From PHAA01 sp034927445 (GTDB lineage: Bacteria > Bacillota > Syntrophomonadia > Syntrophomonadales > Syntrophomonadaceae), in contig JAYFPZ010000045.1 in the NCBI GenBank assembly GCA_034927445.1, positions 1-64,000 on the forward strand: DNA of 64,000 bases, given 5' to 3'. The translations under genes and the position numbers were made by a program. Within the stretch, counting starts at the first letter, position 1; every line of letters begins with the position of its first letter. Shown in pieces: positions 26,682 to 35,653 of this stretch. The notes under the pieces were generated by a model. It was given only the letters and a program-made list of their open reading frames with translations. It was not told the DNA's origin and did no database searches.

Positions 26682-26882
26682 ATGTCAGAAGTATTAAAAT
26701 ATGGAACACATGCTTTTCTTTTTAATGCAGATACACCTGAATTAGGTGGATATTACGGATACCCATGCAACAAAACGCTATTTGATTCTGTTTTGAGAAA
26801 TAACTCGATTTCTCCAATTTATTCGAAGATTTATAGCGGTGATTATTACTGCATGATTTATGCGACCAGATTAGCGAAGTGA
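26682..26882 (+). CDS. Small hypothetical protein coupled to a DUF6883-like gene
   Basis: A 66-residue protein rich in Tyr (GGYYGYPCNKTLFDSVL, YSGDYYCMIYATRLAK), without signal peptide or known domain. TGGAGGG lies 9-10 bases before the ATG. Its stop overlaps the GTG start of the next gene in a GTGA arrangement, so the two are translated together. The pairing suggests partner proteins, perhaps effector and immunity or regulator, but nothing in the sequence proves it. Confidence 0.6.
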   Translation: MSEVLKYGTHAFLFNADTPELGGYYGYPCNKTLFDSVLRNNSISPIYSKIYSGDYYCMIYATRLAK

Positions 26883-27829
26883 AAAAGACAGGCGATGTGA
26901 CTAGTAGGTCGTATACCGTAGAAAAGGACATGTATATAACTTTGTTCACCGAACTCGCCCAGTCTATAAAAGAAAGATTCAATACCATTTCGGCACAGAA
27001 TCTCCCCATGTTAATAGCCAAACATAATATTTACAGCATTGTTCTTACAAATCTTCCATATTCGGCAAGGGAACTTATTGACGACTCAATGAAGGAACTT
27101 GCTGGCTATATCGGAGTGTTTGAATTAGACATGGGAAATCCACTGCATGTTATATTATTTTTAGAGTTAATGATTAATCATGGTTTTTTGAAACAGAACA
27201 AATTGTACCTTGAAAAAGAATATGATCAGGATGATGAAATCGTTCCAGACTGGGCACGGGATAATCCTATGGTGGAAATCAATAGAATTAGTCACGAAGA
27301 TTTTCACAAACAAGCACCTCCATTGATATTTCCCACGGAATTATCAGCTCGGGGGGAACGCTTTCGAAATATTATGATGATAAAAGGAAAGGAGGACCAC
27401 TATCAAAAAATAGCTTCAGGATTATTAAGCAATGAAGATGAAGATTTTAAATATACTGTGAATGGTAAATTGTCATACGTAAAAATAATGGTCCCCAGGG
27501 CAAAGCTGATGGAATATGCGCTTAATTTGGAACATAGCGGGGATGGCAAATCAAAAGCTAAACTATTCAACGATTTATTGGGCATTACAAAAGAGAATTG
27601 GCGGTATCTTGCGGCTCAACTTGAAAATGGATTGGCTGACGGGCAGTTATGTAATGTAAGAAAAACGGATTATGGTATTCAATATCATATAGATATACCG
27701 GTAAAGGGGCTTAATGGAGTTTCTAAAACTGTACGTACAGCATGGATTACAAGAGACAATACTACAATTTCATTAATTACAGTATATATCGCTGATGAAA
27801 AAACATTGAAGGAGAAGAACCACCCATAG
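26879..27829 (+). CDS. Protein with a C-terminal DUF6883-like domain
   Basis: 316 residues from a GTG. The N-terminal two thirds are of unknown type. The C-terminal 110 residues (VPRAKLMEYALNLEHSGDGK, SKAKLFNDLLGITKENWRYL, KTVRTAWITRDNTTISLITV) resemble DUF6883, which occurs at the ends of polymorphic-toxin-like and phage-associated proteins. No secretion signal is seen. It is translationally coupled to the 66-residue gene before it and flanked by dispersed repeats, which suggests a mobile two-gene unit. The toxin interpretation is an inference. Confidence 0.6.
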   Translation: MKKTGDVTSRSYTVEKDMYITLFTELAQSIKERFNTISAQNLPMLIAKHNIYSIVLTNLPYSARELIDDSMKELAGYIGVFELDMGNPLHVILFLELMINHGFLKQNKLYLEKEYDQDDEIVPDWARDNPMVEINRISHEDFHKQAPPLIFPTELSARGERFRNIMMIKGKEDHYQKIASGLLSNEDEDFKYTVNGKLSYVKIMVPRAKLMEYALNLEHSGDGKSKAKLFNDLLGITKENWRYLAAQLENGLADGQLCNVRKTDYGIQYHIDIPVKGLNGVSKTVRTAWITRDNTTISLITVYIADEKTLKEKNHP

Positions 27830-27854
27830 TTAATAGCCCAGATCAAAATGATTA

Positions 27855-28184
27855 TTGGGAAACGTTACACACCTCGCCCATAATGAAGCAGTCAAAGCGT
27901 CTAATAGAGTTATTCCTACTCCTATGTACATAACTGGCTATACAGAACCAGTTATGGATGGTTTGTGCGGTTTCGCATCTATTGTGATAAAAGATGCTAG
28001 GAAAGGATTTGCAAAATGGCTTAAGAGTAAAAATATAGGACATCGAGGCTATAAAGGTGGGTGGGAAGTTTTTGCAGCAACCCACGATCAATCTTTTGAA
28101 AAAGCAAAAGCATATGCTGAAACTTTTGAAAAAATACTCCGACAAAACGGAGTTGAATGTTACTCCGTATCAAGATTGGACTAA
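27855..28184 (+). CDS. Small phage-type protein, function unknown
   Basis: Up to 109 residues from a TTG, or 86 from the ATG at residue 24 (MYITGYTEPV). The pattern TEPVMDGLCGFASIVIK, then FAKWLKSKNIGHRGYKGGW and NGVECYSVSRLD matches a family of small proteins I know from phage and plasmid genomes; their role is unknown. An in-frame TGA immediately precedes the TTG and no clear ribosome site is visible, so expression is uncertain. A dispersed repeat copy begins 12 bases after the stop. Confidence 0.5.
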   Translation: MGNVTHLAHNEAVKASNRVIPTPMYITGYTEPVMDGLCGFASIVIKDARKGFAKWLKSKNIGHRGYKGGWEVFAATHDQSFEKAKAYAETFEKILRQNGVECYSVSRLD

Positions 28185-28195
28185 AGCAGTCCTCA

Positions 28196-28248
28196 CCGCC
28201 AAGGGGTACCAGAGGGGGACAACATCTTTTTTGCACACTCAAGGCATA
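28196..28248 (+). repeat. Dispersed intergenic repeat, copy 3
   Basis: CGCCAAGGGGTACCAGAGG, ACAACATCTTTTTTGC and ACACTCAAGGCAT. From about 28220 onward the sequence, including the RhuM-B upstream region, is duplicated at 34085 onward. Confidence 0.75.
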
Positions 28249-28781
28249 TCGGAAATTGCGTGTTATTGTCGAAAAAGTAATAATAAATTTGAAGAAAGGA
28301 TTTCATTAAACTGTTTCGTGAGCGTAACTGAATTTTTTGAGGCCAAATATATGCTTAACAATTGAACGAACATATGTTTGATCTTATTATTGTATTGTGA
28401 CAATTATTCACAATATTTTGGAGGGATTGCTGTGAAGGATAGTAAGAAAAAAGATCAGAATAAACTGCAAATTAGAAACAGTACAGCAGAATTTTTGATA
28501 TTCACTTTCACAAGCAAATGAAAATACAATAGAAGTCCGAATTGAAGATGAGACAGTTTGGTTAACTCAAAAATTGATTGCCGAGCTTTTTGGAGTGGAT
28601 CTTAGGACGGTAAATGATCATTTGAAAAATATTTACGTTGAGGACGAACTAGCGGAAGAGGCAAGTATCCGGAAAAACCGGATAGTTCAAAAAGAGGTAA
28701 AAGAGAAGTCAGACGAGATGTTTTATTCTATAACCTCGACGCTATCATTTCAGTCGAATACCGGGTGAATTCGCTTAGAGC
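28220..28781 (+). repeat. About 560-bp duplication shared with 34085-34654
   Basis: The copy-3 repeat tail, a region with the perfect dyad ATTGTGA-CAATTAT-TCACAAT (about 28395-28415), the GTG start and the first third of RhuM are shared with the RhuM-D locus at high identity. The two copies differ by scattered substitutions and single-base indels. Confidence 0.8.
28432..28781 (+). pseudogene. RhuM-family fragment (copy B)
   Basis: It begins with the same GTG start as copy D but has an extra T near 28505 (CACTTTCACAAG against CACTTCACAAG) and a missing base near 28690, and stops being homologous after the codons for YRVNSLRA at 28781. What remains covers the winged-helix part (LTQKLIAELFGVDLRTVND). 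It is clearly inactive. The truncated Ogt piece follows. Confidence 0.8.
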
Positions 28782-28837
28782 GGTGGCGGGAAATACCTGG
28801 ATAAGGCAGATAAAACGAAACAGGAGGTGTCTGGTAA

Positions 28838-29041
28838 ATGATTTATACAAATTCAAAAGGATTATATTCAATGTCGGCACAGGCTGTTGGTGGGGCTGTC
28901 GGACACAACCCTATCTCCATTCTAATACCATGCCATAGAGTTATTGGTGCAAATGGAAGCTTGACAGGGTATGCGGGAGGATTGGAAAAGAAAAAGGCTC
29001 TGCTTCATATTGAGCAGGTGGACCTTACATATAGGCGATGA
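28838..29041 (+). pseudogene. 5'-truncated methylated-DNA-protein cysteine methyltransferase (Ogt)
   Basis: The C-terminal third of a classical Ogt/Ada-C enzyme remains: SAQAVGGAVGHNPISILIPC, the active-site PCHRV, and GSLTGYAGGLEKKKALL. Intact proteins are about 160-175 residues; here up to 67 codons, with about 55 recognisable. AGGAGG (about 28821-28827) precedes an ATG, so a short peptide could be made, but the helix-turn-helix and N-terminal domain are gone. It lies between two RhuM fragments. Confidence 0.8.
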
Positions 29042-29049
29042 TTCAAAGA

Positions 29050-29154
29050 TTCATATCAGTCGGCTACCGGGTTAATTCGCCCAGAGCAGCCCAGTTTAGG
29101 CAATGGGCAACCGGAGTATTGCGTACTTTCGCTATCCGGGGATATGTGTTGGAC
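29050..29154 (+). pseudogene. RhuM-family fragment (copy C)
   Basis: 35 codons reading ISVGYRVNSPRAAQFRQWAT and GVLRTFAIRGYVLD, a diverged piece of the RhuM core. Its first 37 bases repeat the last 37 bases of copy B (28745-28781), so two RhuM copies were joined around the Ogt fragment. It ends where MGMT-like copy 2 begins. Confidence 0.75.
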
Positions 29155-29176
29155 TTCGTTGGGAGAGATTGTTGGC

Positions 29177-29476
29177 ATGAAAAGAGCAGACTTCTATACC
29201 AGGGTCTATCAGGTTGTACAAGCAATCCCCCGGGGCCGGGTGGCAACTTATGGTCTAATTGCCGGGATACTGGGCAGCCCCCAATGTTCGCGTAGGGTCG
29301 GGCAAGCCTTGTATCATGCTCCTTATGATGCAAATCTGCCATGCCATCGGGTGATAAATAGCAAGGGAAGGCTGGTGCCGCATGGGGTTGAACAGAAAGA
29401 TCTATTGTTGCAAGAAGATATTGCTTTTAAACAATGGTTGTGTGGTTTGAAAAAACACCTGTGGAAAATCTTCTGA
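29177..29476 (+). CDS. MGMT-family protein with retained PCHRV cysteine (copy 2)
   Basis: 99 residues, collinear with the protein at 6335-6643: RVATYGLIAGILGSPQCSRR, VGQALYHAPYD, LPCHRVINSKGRL. The alkyl-accepting Cys and the DNA-binding segment are kept, and it lacks the N-terminal domain of full alkyltransferases. I chose the ATG at 29177, since the longer reading starts inside the RhuM-C remnant. The ribosome site is poor (GAGAGA). It precedes the EndoQ-UvrD fusion, another probable DNA-repair gene, by about 180 bases. Confidence 0.82.
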   Translation: MKRADFYTRVYQVVQAIPRGRVATYGLIAGILGSPQCSRRVGQALYHAPYDANLPCHRVINSKGRLVPHGVEQKDLLLQEDIAFKQWLCGLKKHLWKIF

Positions 29477-29657
29477 GGAACAAAACAGTTGGCCGGAGGA
29501 CTATTTCGTTTTCCCGGTTGCGTCCATGACCTTATAGATATTCTGGAAGACGGGATTTACAAACAGCCCCTGATTTTTCATAATGAGTAATGAAAGCAGT
29601 AACGAGGGGCAGACGTTGATATCTATATGTCCTGACCTAAAAAACAGGAGTTTTTAC

Positions 29658-32600
29658 ATGTTTATCGCTGATTTACATATCCATTCAAAATACTCAAGAG
29701 CCACCAGCCGGGATTGTGTGCCAGAGGTACTCGAAATTTGGGCGCGGCGTAAGGGAATCGACCTTATCGGCACTGGCGATTTCACCCATCCGGCTTGGCG
29801 GGAGGAATTGAAGGAAAAGCTGGTTCCTTCGGGGGACGGTCTTTATATGCTTAAGGATGATTTCCGCCAGGAGGATCAAATCGCCGGGGGAGATTCCAAG
29901 CCACAGTTTATTGTCACCGGTGAAATCAGTTCCATATATAAGAAGAACGGCCGGGTGAGAAAGGTTCATAATTTGATCCTTTTACCCAGTCTGGAACATG
30001 CCGAGTCAGTATCACGCCGGCTTGAGGCCATAGGCAATCTGCATTCTGACGGACGGCCAATATTGGGCCTGGACAGCCGGGATTTACTGGAGATCGTACT
30101 GGATACATGCAAGGAGGCCATATTGATCCCCGCCCACATATGGACCCCACATTTTTCCCTGTACGGCGCCTACTCCGGCTTTGATGATATCCAGGAGTGC
30201 TTCGAAGATTTAACCGGCTATATTTACGCCCTGGAAACAGGGCTTTCCTCCGATCCGCCCATGAACTGGCGCCTTTCCGCCCTGGATGGTTTTACCCTGG
30301 TTTCCAATTCCGACGCCCATTCACCCGCCAACTTGGGCCGGGAAGCCAATATTTTTAACACCGCGCTTTCTTACTCGGGCATCCTGCAGGCCTTAAAGAA
30401 CCGCACTAGCCAAGAGTTCTACGGCACCATCGAGTTTTTCCCAGAAGAAGGGAAATACCACTACGACGGGCATAGAAACTGCAAGGTATGTTGGAAGCCT
30501 GCCGATACCAAATCGGCGCAGGGGATATGCCCGGTCTGCGGCGGCCGCATTACCGTAGGGGTGCTGCACCGGGTCGAAGCCCTGGCCGATCGGGAAGCAG
30601 GCTTCGTACCCCCGGCGGCCAAGCATTTTGAAAGCCTGGTGCCGCTGGCCGAGATCATTGCGTCTTCGATCGGTTCCGGGGTCGCCAGCAAGAAAGTGAA
30701 GGAAACATATGCAAATCTAATACGGAATATCGGGCCGGAGTTTTTTATACTCCGACAGGCGGCGATCTCTGATATTGGACAGGCCGCCGGAGCCTGGATG
30801 GCTGAAGGCATTCGCCGGTTGAGATGCGGCCAGGTAGACATACAACCCGGCTTTGACGGGGAATACGGCAAAATAACCGTCATGGACAAAAGTGAAAGGG
30901 AGCACCTTTCCGGCCAGTTGAGTTTTTTCAATGATCATAGCGATGAACTGCCCAACCCATCAAGATCCCAAACCATGGTGGATATAAAGGCTGCGGTGGG
31001 TCAAGAAGCCGCGCTGCTGCCGGATTTAGCTGATGCTGTTTCATTAGAGGGCGGCGAGGAAACCAAGACTCCGGTTGCTGCGGAAACGCCCTATGCATTA
31101 AACCCAGAGCAGTGGGCCGCCGTTTCCTCTCCCGGGCCAGCTATTGTCGTCATGGCCGGCCCGGGAACGGGCAAAACCAAAACCCTGGTCTACCGGATCG
31201 CCTACTTGGTTGAAAGGTGCGCTGTCCCTCCCGCCCGGATCACCGCGGTTACCTTTACCAACCAGGCCGCCCGGGAGATGCGCCTCCGCTTGGAGCAGCA
31301 TTTCGGGGAAAAACGAACAACAGCGGCCATGACCATAGGGACCTTCCACTCCATAGGTCTACAGATGTTGTCCCGCTGGAAGGGTCAGAACAATACGGTG
31401 ATTATCGATGAGCATGACGCCCTGAGCATTATTGAGGAAATCCTTAAGGATAGGCAATCGGGGCTTTCCCCCCGCGATGCTCTAAGAGGGATATCGCGGC
31501 TTAAAAACGGCCTATCACGAGAAGAAGAAAAGAAGGAAGCCTTACCCTACAGTGCCGGGGAGAGCGGGAACCCCCTGCCGCCTGTATATGATGCCTACTG
31601 CGCCCAACTCAAGCGTTACGGGGTTATGGACTATGACGATATCCTCCTGGAAGTCCTGCACCGGTTTGAAGGGGACAGCCTGGGGGATAGCGCAGACCGG
31701 GAGGAGGCCCATCTTTTTTCCCACCTGCTGGTGGATGAGTTCCAGGACATCAACGAGATCCAATACCGCCTGATCAAAGCTTGGGCTCGGGAAAGCGAGA
31801 GCGTTTTTATGATCGGCGACCCGGACCAGTCGATTTATGGTTTCCGCGGTTCGGATGTGCGCTATTTTGCCAGGTTTAAAGAGGATTTCCCGGGATTTCA
31901 GCAGGTCCGGCTGACCCGGAATTACCGCTCCACGCCCGAGATCATCGCTGGCGCCCAGGCGCTCATCTCCCGGGGCAATGGCAGGGAGAGCGAGATTTTG
32001 CTGGAGGCCAACCGAGCCCAGGGGGGCAGGATACGTCTGATCAATGCCCGGGATGAGTTTTCCGAGGCCTTGTTTGTGGCCAAGGAAATCAACCGGATGG
32101 TGGGGGGCATCGATATGCTGGATACCCAGGCCCTGTCGGAGTCCCGCCGGAAAAAGCCGGGAGCCAAACCGGTCCGGGGTTTTTCCGATGTGGCCCTGTT
32201 GTACCGTACTAATCACCAGGCCCGCATTCTAGAGCAATGCCTGCTAAAAGAAGGGATTCCCTATGTGGTAGCCGGACGGGACGACTTCCTGGCCGATAAG
32301 CCGGTGCGCCAGGCCCTGGCATTTTTCAAATTCCTGCTCAACCCTGGGGATGCGGCCTCCCTACGGCTGTGCCTGCAAGCGGAAAAGAATTATTCACCCG
32401 ACCAGCAGCAAGAAATTTGGGAAAGTTATACCGCCGGGAAGAAAAGCATGGACTCCCTAGCCCGGATCATGGAAGAGATTTCGCCGTCTCTGAAGCCACC
32501 GAATCAGACCGGGAATTTCCTGGAGATGTTAGAAAAATATGCCGCCGTCATCCGCAAGCAAAAGCCGCAGCAATTCATAGATACCTGGATAGCGGACCAT

Positions 32601-33038
32601 AACCTGTCCGATCACCCTTCCCTGGCCTTGCTTTCCCATACCGCTGTCATGTATGAAGAAATGCCTTCCTTGATACAAAACCTGATCCTGGGCCGGGAAA
32701 GCGATGTGGTTCGCAGCGGTGGCAAAGTCTATGCTCCGGATGCGGTTTCCTTAATGACCATCCACGCCGCCAAAGGTCTGGAATTTCCGGTCGTGTTTAT
32801 TTGCGGGGTTAACGAGGGCCGGATTCCTTTAAAGAATAGGCGTCTTGAATGTAATATCGAGGAGGAGAGACGGCTGTTTTATGTGGGGATGACCCGAGCC
32901 CGGGATGAGCTGCTCCTGCTGACTTACCAAGCCCCTTCCTTTTTTATGGCCGACCTGCCCGCAAAGCAGCTTATACAAGAACAGGCTTTTACGCCCAGGC
33001 CAGCACCTCAATACCGGCAAGCCACTCTTTTTAACTAA
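29658..33038 (+). CDS. EndoQ-like PHP endonuclease fused to a UvrD-type helicase
   Basis: 1126 residues. The N-terminal 400 residues are an endonuclease Q-like PHP domain: ADLHIHSKYSRATSRDC, LIGTGDFTHPAW, LIPAHIWTPHFSLYG, SNSDAHSPANLGREAN, and a four-Cys zinc site (CKVCWKP and CPVCGG, near 275-297). EndoQ nicks 5' of deaminated or abasic sites. The remaining part is a superfamily-1 helicase: Walker A AGPGTGKTKT near 500, Walker B VDEFQDINEI near 691, GDPDQSIYGFRG, and HAAKGLEFPVVF near 1035. ATG 29658 with CAGGAG upstream is preferred over 29583. The fusion suggests coupled nicking and strand unwinding during repair of deaminated DNA. Confidence 0.92.
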   Translation: MFIADLHIHSKYSRATSRDCVPEVLEIWARRKGIDLIGTGDFTHPAWREELKEKLVPSGDGLYMLKDDFRQEDQIAGGDSKPQFIVTGEISSIYKKNGRVRKVHNLILLPSLEHAESVSRRLEAIGNLHSDGRPILGLDSRDLLEIVLDTCKEAILIPAHIWTPHFSLYGAYSGFDDIQECFEDLTGYIYALETGLSSDPPMNWRLSALDGFTLVSNSDAHSPANLGREANIFNTALSYSGILQALKNRTSQEFYGTIEFFPEEGKYHYDGHRNCKVCWKPADTKSAQGICPVCGGRITVGVLHRVEALADREAGFVPPAAKHFESLVPLAEIIASSIGSGVASKKVKETYANLIRNIGPEFFILRQAAISDIGQAAGAWMAEGIRRLRCGQVDIQPGFDGEYGKITVMDKSEREHLSGQLSFFNDHSDELPNPSRSQTMVDIKAAVGQEAALLPDLADAVSLEGGEETKTPVAAETPYALNPEQWAAVSSPGPAIVVMAGPGTGKTKTLVYRIAYLVERCAVPPARITAVTFTNQAAREMRLRLEQHFGEKRTTAAMTIGTFHSIGLQMLSRWKGQNNTVIIDEHDALSIIEEILKDRQSGLSPRDALRGISRLKNGLSREEEKKEALPYSAGESGNPLPPVYDAYCAQLKRYGVMDYDDILLEVLHRFEGDSLGDSADREEAHLFSHLLVDEFQDINEIQYRLIKAWARESESVFMIGDPDQSIYGFRGSDVRYFARFKEDFPGFQQVRLTRNYRSTPEIIAGAQALISRGNGRESEILLEANRAQGGRIRLINARDEFSEALFVAKEINRMVGGIDMLDTQALSESRRKKPGAKPVRGFSDVALLYRTNHQARILEQCLLKEGIPYVVAGRDDFLADKPVRQALAFFKFLLNPGDAASLRLCLQAEKNYSPDQQQEIWESYTAGKKSMDSLARIMEEISPSLKPPNQTGNFLEMLEKYAAVIRKQKPQQFIDTWIADHNLSDHPSLALLSHTAVMYEEMPSLIQNLILGRESDVVRSGGKVYAPDAVSLMTIHAAKGLEFPVVFICGVNEGRIPLKNRRLECNIEEERRLFYVGMTRARDELLLLTYQAPSFFMADLPAKQLIQEQAFTPRPAPQYRQATLFN

Positions 33039-33110
33039 AGGTAAGTGCTTTTTAATATGGGCGGATATACAATTCTCTTTGAAGCATCAATATCAAAAAA
33101 ACTGTATTAA

Positions 33111-33150
33111 AGTTTCCTTAAACTTATGGTTTGAGGGAACTTATTTTATA
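33111..33150 (+). terminator. Terminator after the EndoQ-UvrD gene
   Basis: A 13-pair stem (33111-33123 with 33129-33141, including G-T pairs) followed by TATTTTATA. Confidence 0.65.
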
Positions 33151-33274
33151 GGGGCGTATTTTTTGATAATAAACAAATGCGGTAACGAATATGGGAAAGC
33201 TAGATAAGCTAAGTTGGTGAATAAATCTTGAAAGCTAAGAAGAGACTAGAAAAAAGTATAATTGAGGGGTTATT

Positions 33275-33805
33275 ATGAGTGCTCAAACGATAGCATGGTC
33301 AGTTATAGTCTTACCTTGGCTAACCCTTTTCTTAATGAAAAAAGAAGATGTTAAGCGATTTTTGCCGGTGGCTTTATTTACTGTGGTTTCAAGTGCAATA
33401 ATTTATGAGTCAGGGATTACGTTTAATATGTGGAGTACTCGGGAAACCGCTTACCCTCTTTCTCAGATGCTGCCTTCCATTTATGGTGCGTTTCCAGTGC
33501 TGACGATGTGGGTTTTTAAATTTACCTACGATCGATTTTGGTCATACCTGGCAACCAATGCAGTATTGGATATTGTTTGGGCTTATGTAATATTTCCATG
33601 GTTTGTTGCCAGTGGAATACTTGTATTTCTGAAGTCTAATATCTATGCATTTATATTGACTATTTGTCACGCAATTTTAGTATATGGATATCAGATATGG
33701 CAGGAAGATAAATTGGTTCCGGCTGTGAGAAGAATCTTTTCTCCGCGAATACAGCCAGCGGCAACCAAGCCGTCTTTCAAAAACAAGGACGAGAAAACCG
33801 AGTAG
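33275..33805 (+). CDS. Multipass membrane protein, function unknown
   Basis: 176 residues with about five hydrophobic segments (residues 5-20, 27-45, 65-80, 90-115, 118-140) and a basic soluble tail (VPAVRRIFSPRIQPAATKPS). The layout resembles small uncharacterised membrane proteins of spore-forming Firmicutes. GAGGGG seven to eight bases before the ATG supports the start. It is monocistronic between a terminator and a dispersed repeat. No function can be assigned. Confidence 0.75.
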   Translation: MSAQTIAWSVIVLPWLTLFLMKKEDVKRFLPVALFTVVSSAIIYESGITFNMWSTRETAYPLSQMLPSIYGAFPVLTMWVFKFTYDRFWSYLATNAVLDIVWAYVIFPWFVASGILVFLKSNIYAFILTICHAILVYGYQIWQEDKLVPAVRRIFSPRIQPAATKPSFKNKDEKTE

Positions 33806-33890
33806 GCTCCGTTGGAACTTTTTTAATCTGCTTGCCAGTTTTGTTGATAGGCAACCATACAGTGCAATGATCTAAACAATTTTTGTAAAA

Positions 33891-34112
33891 ACATCCGAAT
33901 CGTAGCCACAAGTCATGTTGAGTGCCTTGTGTTGATGACGAATTGTGGTTCTAAAGACAAAGGAGGCAGGTCAAAAGGTTATCGTTCCTTTAAACTATCT
34001 TACCGAATCTAATCAACTACAACTGGTAATTATGTAATAATAGATGATTTCCACAGAGATTTGCCGCCAGGGATACCTTTAAACGACATCTTTTTTGCAC
34101 ACTCAAGGCATG
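33891..34112 (+). repeat. Dispersed intergenic repeat, copy 4 with outer motif
   Basis: The outer motif ACATCCGAATCGTAGCCAC with GTCATGTTGAGTGCC (33891-33925) comes first. The core (34063-34112) has GCCGCCAGGGATACC, AACGACATCTTTTTTGC and ACACTCAAGGCATG. The 33806-34290 gap holds no gene apart from this repeat and the RhuM-D promoter region. Confidence 0.7.
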
Positions 34113-34290
34113 AAGAAAATTGTGTTATTGTCGAAAAAGTAATACTGAATTTAAAGCAAGGATTCTTTACTATTTCATCAATGTAACTAAAGTTTTTGGA
34201 ACCAAATATATGTTTAATGGTTGACCTGAACATATGTTTGGTTTTATTATTGTATTGTGACAATTATTTACAATATTTTGGAGGATTGCT

Positions 34291-35333
34291 GTGAAGGATA
34301 ATAAGAAAAAAGATCAGAATAAACTGCAAATCAGAAACAGTACAGCAGAGTTTTTGATATTCACTTCACAAGCAAACGAAAATACAATAGAAGTTCGAGT
34401 TGAAGATGAAACGGTTTGGCTCACCCAAAAATTAATTGCTGAGCTTTTTGGAGTGGATATTAGAACGGTAAATGATCATTTAAAAAATATTTACGCTGAG
34501 GGCGAACTAGTGGAAGAAGTAACTATCCGGAAAAACCGGATAGTTCAAAAAGAGGGAAAAAGAGAAGTCAGACGAGATGTTTTATTTTATAATCTCGACG
34601 CCATCATTTCAGTCGGATACCGGGTAAATTCACTTAGAGCCACCCAGTTTCGGCAATGGGCAACGGGAATATTGCGTACTTTTGCTATCCAGGGATATGT
34701 ATTGGACAAAGAAAGACTAAAAAACGGAACCTTCTTAAACGAGGGATATTTTGAGCATTTGCTGGAAGAAATCAGAGAAATCCGGGTAGTGAAAGAAGGT
34801 TCTATCAAAAGATCACGGATATCTATTCTACCGCCATCGATTATAACCCGCATACAAAGTTAACAAAGGATTTCTTTAAAACCGTCCAAAACAAGCTCCA
34901 TTTTGCCATTTACGGCAGCACCGCGGCAGAAGTTATTTATAATAGAGCCGACAGCACTAAGGAGTATATGGGGCTAACGACTTGGAAAAATGCACCCCAC
35001 GGTAAAATTGTAAAAAGTGATGTTTCTGTTGCCAAAAACTATCTCAGAGAAAAAGAATTAAAATCTTTAGATCGATTTGTAACAATGTATCTTGATTATG
35101 CAGAAAGCCAGGCTGAACGAAATATCCCGATGACCATGGAAGACTGGGCCAAGAAGTTAAATGCATTCCTGCAATTCAATGAAAAAGACATATTAGAAAA
35201 TGCAGGACAAGTAACCGCCGCCATCGCAAAAGAATTTGCAGAAAGTGAATTTGAAAAGTCCCGTATCATTCAGGACAGGCTTTTTAAGTCTGATTTTGAT
35301 AAAATGACTGACAGTATTCACAATGATGAATAG
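34291..35333 (+). pseudogene. RhuM-family gene (copy D), one frameshift
   Basis: From the GTG at 34291 the frame reads a normal RhuM N-terminus (NTIEVRVEDETVWLTQKLIA, DAIISVGYRVNSLRATQFRQ) for about 166 residues. A missing base near 34790 (expected EIREIRASERR) shifts it out of frame. The correct frame continues through YQKITDIYSTAIDYNP and MGLTTWKNAPHGKI to the stop at 35333. Repaired length would be about 347 residues, like copy A. Its 5' 560 bases are duplicated as copy B. If the shift is a sequencing error, this is a second working RhuM. Confidence 0.85.
34521..34545. repeat. 25-nt palindrome inside RhuM-D
   Basis: AACTATCCGG-AAAAA-CCGGATAGTT at the codons equivalent to the palindrome in copy A; the arms differ but pairing is kept. 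Copy B has AAGTATCCGG (28663), one mismatch. Confidence 0.8.
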
Positions 35334-35653
35334 TCGCAACTGATTTGGCCTTGATGGTGTAAATACATTTGAATCACTGCTACAAGGTGCGTTGAGTGCG
35401 TAATAATGATGACGAATAGTTCTTCCGAGGGCAAATGAGGCATGTAAACAACTATATTGAGTGGTTTGGATCAAAAATCGGGTAAATTTTCAGGCGTTTC
35501 ATAGATGACATTTCGGAATTTTGGAAGAATAAAAAATAGGAACGTACTGACAATGGCGGTTAATGCGCAATAATTTTTACTGTTGTGGCTGGCGCCTGAA
35601 TCGGCAGAAAGGCAGTTGGATGGCAGACGGACATCCTCAAAAGGAGTGATGAA
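35334..35653. other. Intergenic region before the two-component genes
   Basis: Contains GTGCGTTGAGTGCGTAATAA and GATGACGAATAGTTCTTCCG near 35387-35430, loosely resembling the outer-motif tail at 33913-33950. No ORF, terminator or riboswitch is convincing. A promoter for the response regulator must lie here but no clear boxes stand out. Confidence 0.4.

Noticed and set aside
26525..26725. 66-codon ORF after RhuM-A
   Set aside because: It runs through dispersed repeat copy 2 and lacks a ribosome site.
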